In this document: positions 7,925 to 8,722 of the stretch, piece after piece
How the letters are laid out: every line of letters starts with the position of its first letter
How positions within the stretch are numbered: position 1 is the first letter of the stretch
DNA from: Flavobacterium sp.
GTDB lineage: Bacteria > Bacteroidota > Bacteroidia > Flavobacteriales > Flavobacteriaceae
Reading direction: 5' to 3'
Length of the DNA: 8,722 bases
Assembly: GCA_024642295.1 (NCBI GenBank)
Contig: JAHEBK010000053.1
Span: forward strand, 1-8,722
Notes under the pieces: generated by a model
What the model saw: the letters and a program-made list of their open reading frames with translations, nothing else
Databases searched by the model: none
Told to the model about the DNA's origin: nothing
Translations under genes and position numbers: made by a program

Positions 7925-7965
7925 AAGCATTTCTAAATTTCAGTGATTGAAATAAAGAAATGCTT
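7925..7965. repeat. Long hairpin between pyrG and yidC
   Basis: Outer arms AAGCATTTCT (7925-7934) and AGAAATGCTT (7956-7965) pair over 10 bases. After a symmetric two-by-two A/A internal loop, inner arms ATTTCA (7937-7942) and TGAAAT (7948-7953) pair over 6 bases around a 5-base loop. It begins 7 bases after the pyrG stop. On the minus strand the downstream bases (TCAACTTTAAA) are not a clean T run, so it may be a weak terminator, an attenuating structure or an mRNA-stabilising end. Confidence 0.6.
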
Positions 7966-7972
7966 AGTGTTT

Positions 7973-8722
7973 TTATTTATGTTTTTTAGCCTGCACTGCT
8001 GCAGCCACAAAATTGACAAAAAGTGGGTGTGGATTAACAACCGTACTCTTATATTCTGGATGGTATTGTACTCCAATAAAGAAAGGATGATCTTCAATTT
8101 CTACAATTTCTACCAAACCAGTATCAGGATTCACACCAGAAGCTTTCAAGCCCGCATTTTGAAGTGCTTCAAAATATTGGTTATTAAACTCATAACGGTG
8201 ACGGTGACGCTCTGAAATAGTGGTTTGACCATAAATTTTATAAGCCAAAGTATCTGGTTTGATTTCACATTTCCAAGCTCCAAGACGCATCGTACCACCT
8301 TTATCCGTAACTGTTTTTTGATCTTCCATCAAATTCACAACTGGATTAAGGGTATCAGGATTCATTTCGGTTGAATTTGCATCAGCTAATCCTAAAACGT
8401 TTCTAGAATATTCAATAACCGACATTTGCATTCCCAAACAAATACCAAAGAATGGTAATTTACTTTCGCGTGCATAACGTACTGCAGCAATTTTTCCTTC
8501 AATACCTCTTTCTCCAAAACCTGGAGCAACAAGAATTGCGTCTAAATCTTTAAATTTTTCTGCTACTGATTCATCATCAATATATTCTGAATGAATTGAG
8601 ATTACATTGACTTTTGTCTCATTAGCCGCTCCCGAATGAATAAAAGCTTCTAAAATAGACTTGTAACAGTCTTGCATTTCTACATATTTCCCAACCAAAC
8701 CGATATTAACAGTTTGTTTTGG
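7973..8722 (-). CDS. pyrG: CTP synthase, C-terminal glutaminase part (partial)
   Basis: The last 249 codons of CTP synthase; the reading frame stays open through the right edge, so the N-terminal synthetase domain lies outside the window. The enzyme makes CTP from UTP, ATP and glutamine in the cytoplasm. Visible here is the class I glutamine amidotransferase domain, starting near NIGLVGKYVEMQDCYKS. The nucleophile Cys (codon 8440-8438) lies in FGICLGMQ, and the His-Glu pair in VQYHPEYKS. The UTP-binding region motif SERHRHRYEFN is intact. The oxyanion loop reads VAPGFGERG where E. coli has VPGGFGYRG. A TTG codon at 8698 is an internal Leu, not a start, because the homologous sequence continues upstream of it. 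About 530-540 residues are expected in total. yidC follows after 82 bases. Confidence 0.96.
   Translation of the reverse strand, partial: PKQTVNIGLVGKYVEMQDCYKSILEAFIHSGAANETKVNVISIHSEYIDDESVAEKFKDLDAILVAPGFGERGIEGKIAAVRYARESKLPFFGICLGMQMSVIEYSRNVLGLADANSTEMNPDTLNPVVNLMEDQKTVTDKGGTMRLGAWKCEIKPDTLAYKIYGQTTISERHRHRYEFNNQYFEALQNAGLKASGVNPDTGLVEIVEIEDHPFFIGVQYHPEYKSTVVNPHPLFVNFVAAAVQAKKHK

Noticed and set aside
7943..8215. 90-codon plus-strand reading frame with a hydrophobic start
   Set aside because: It is antisense to the 3' end of pyrG and starts within the pyrG-yidC hairpin; the sequence resembles no known family.

Overview
The window is low-GC DNA typical of the Bacteroidota, most likely a Flavobacterium or close relative (Flavobacteriaceae). 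The signs are a secreted peptidase with a type IX secretion (T9SS) C-terminal sorting domain, a lipoprotein with a Cys-Ser-Asp-Asp surface-export motif, a Bacteroidota-style YidC and MnmA, promoter -7 boxes of the form TAnnTTTG, and a lack of strong Shine-Dalgarno sequences. The genus is inferred from these features; no search was run.

Layout, left to right. All genes are on the minus strand except one. At 18-962 is an FMN-dependent nitronate monooxygenase-like oxidoreductase. It lies 9 bases downstream of a secreted subtilisin-family (S8) peptidase at 972-2588, and the two probably share a transcript. At 2689-3876 is mnmA, the tRNA 2-thiouridylase. At 3942-4634 is a secreted protein with MORN-like YwqK repeats. 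A 317-base AT-rich divergent intergenic region follows. It separates these genes from the only plus-strand gene, a lipoprotein with two fasciclin (FAS1) domains at 4952-5917. That gene converges on yidC (5992-7890), and a strong hairpin suited to terminating both strands lies between them. yidC follows pyrG (CTP synthase), whose C-terminal glutaminase half fills 7973-8722 and runs off the right edge.

Function. The window is mostly housekeeping: nucleotide synthesis (pyrG), membrane protein insertion (yidC) and tRNA wobble thiolation (mnmA). To this are added three probable envelope or exported proteins: the T9SS peptidase, the YwqK-repeat protein and the FAS1 lipoprotein. There are no RNA genes, insertion sequences, CRISPR arrays, phage genes or recognisable defence genes. 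I found no convincing new system. The points that deserve a second look are small: a long hairpin between pyrG and yidC, a roughly 34-residue insertion in MnmA, promoter boxes that fix gene starts, and the tight pairing of an exported protease with a cytoplasmic flavoenzyme.
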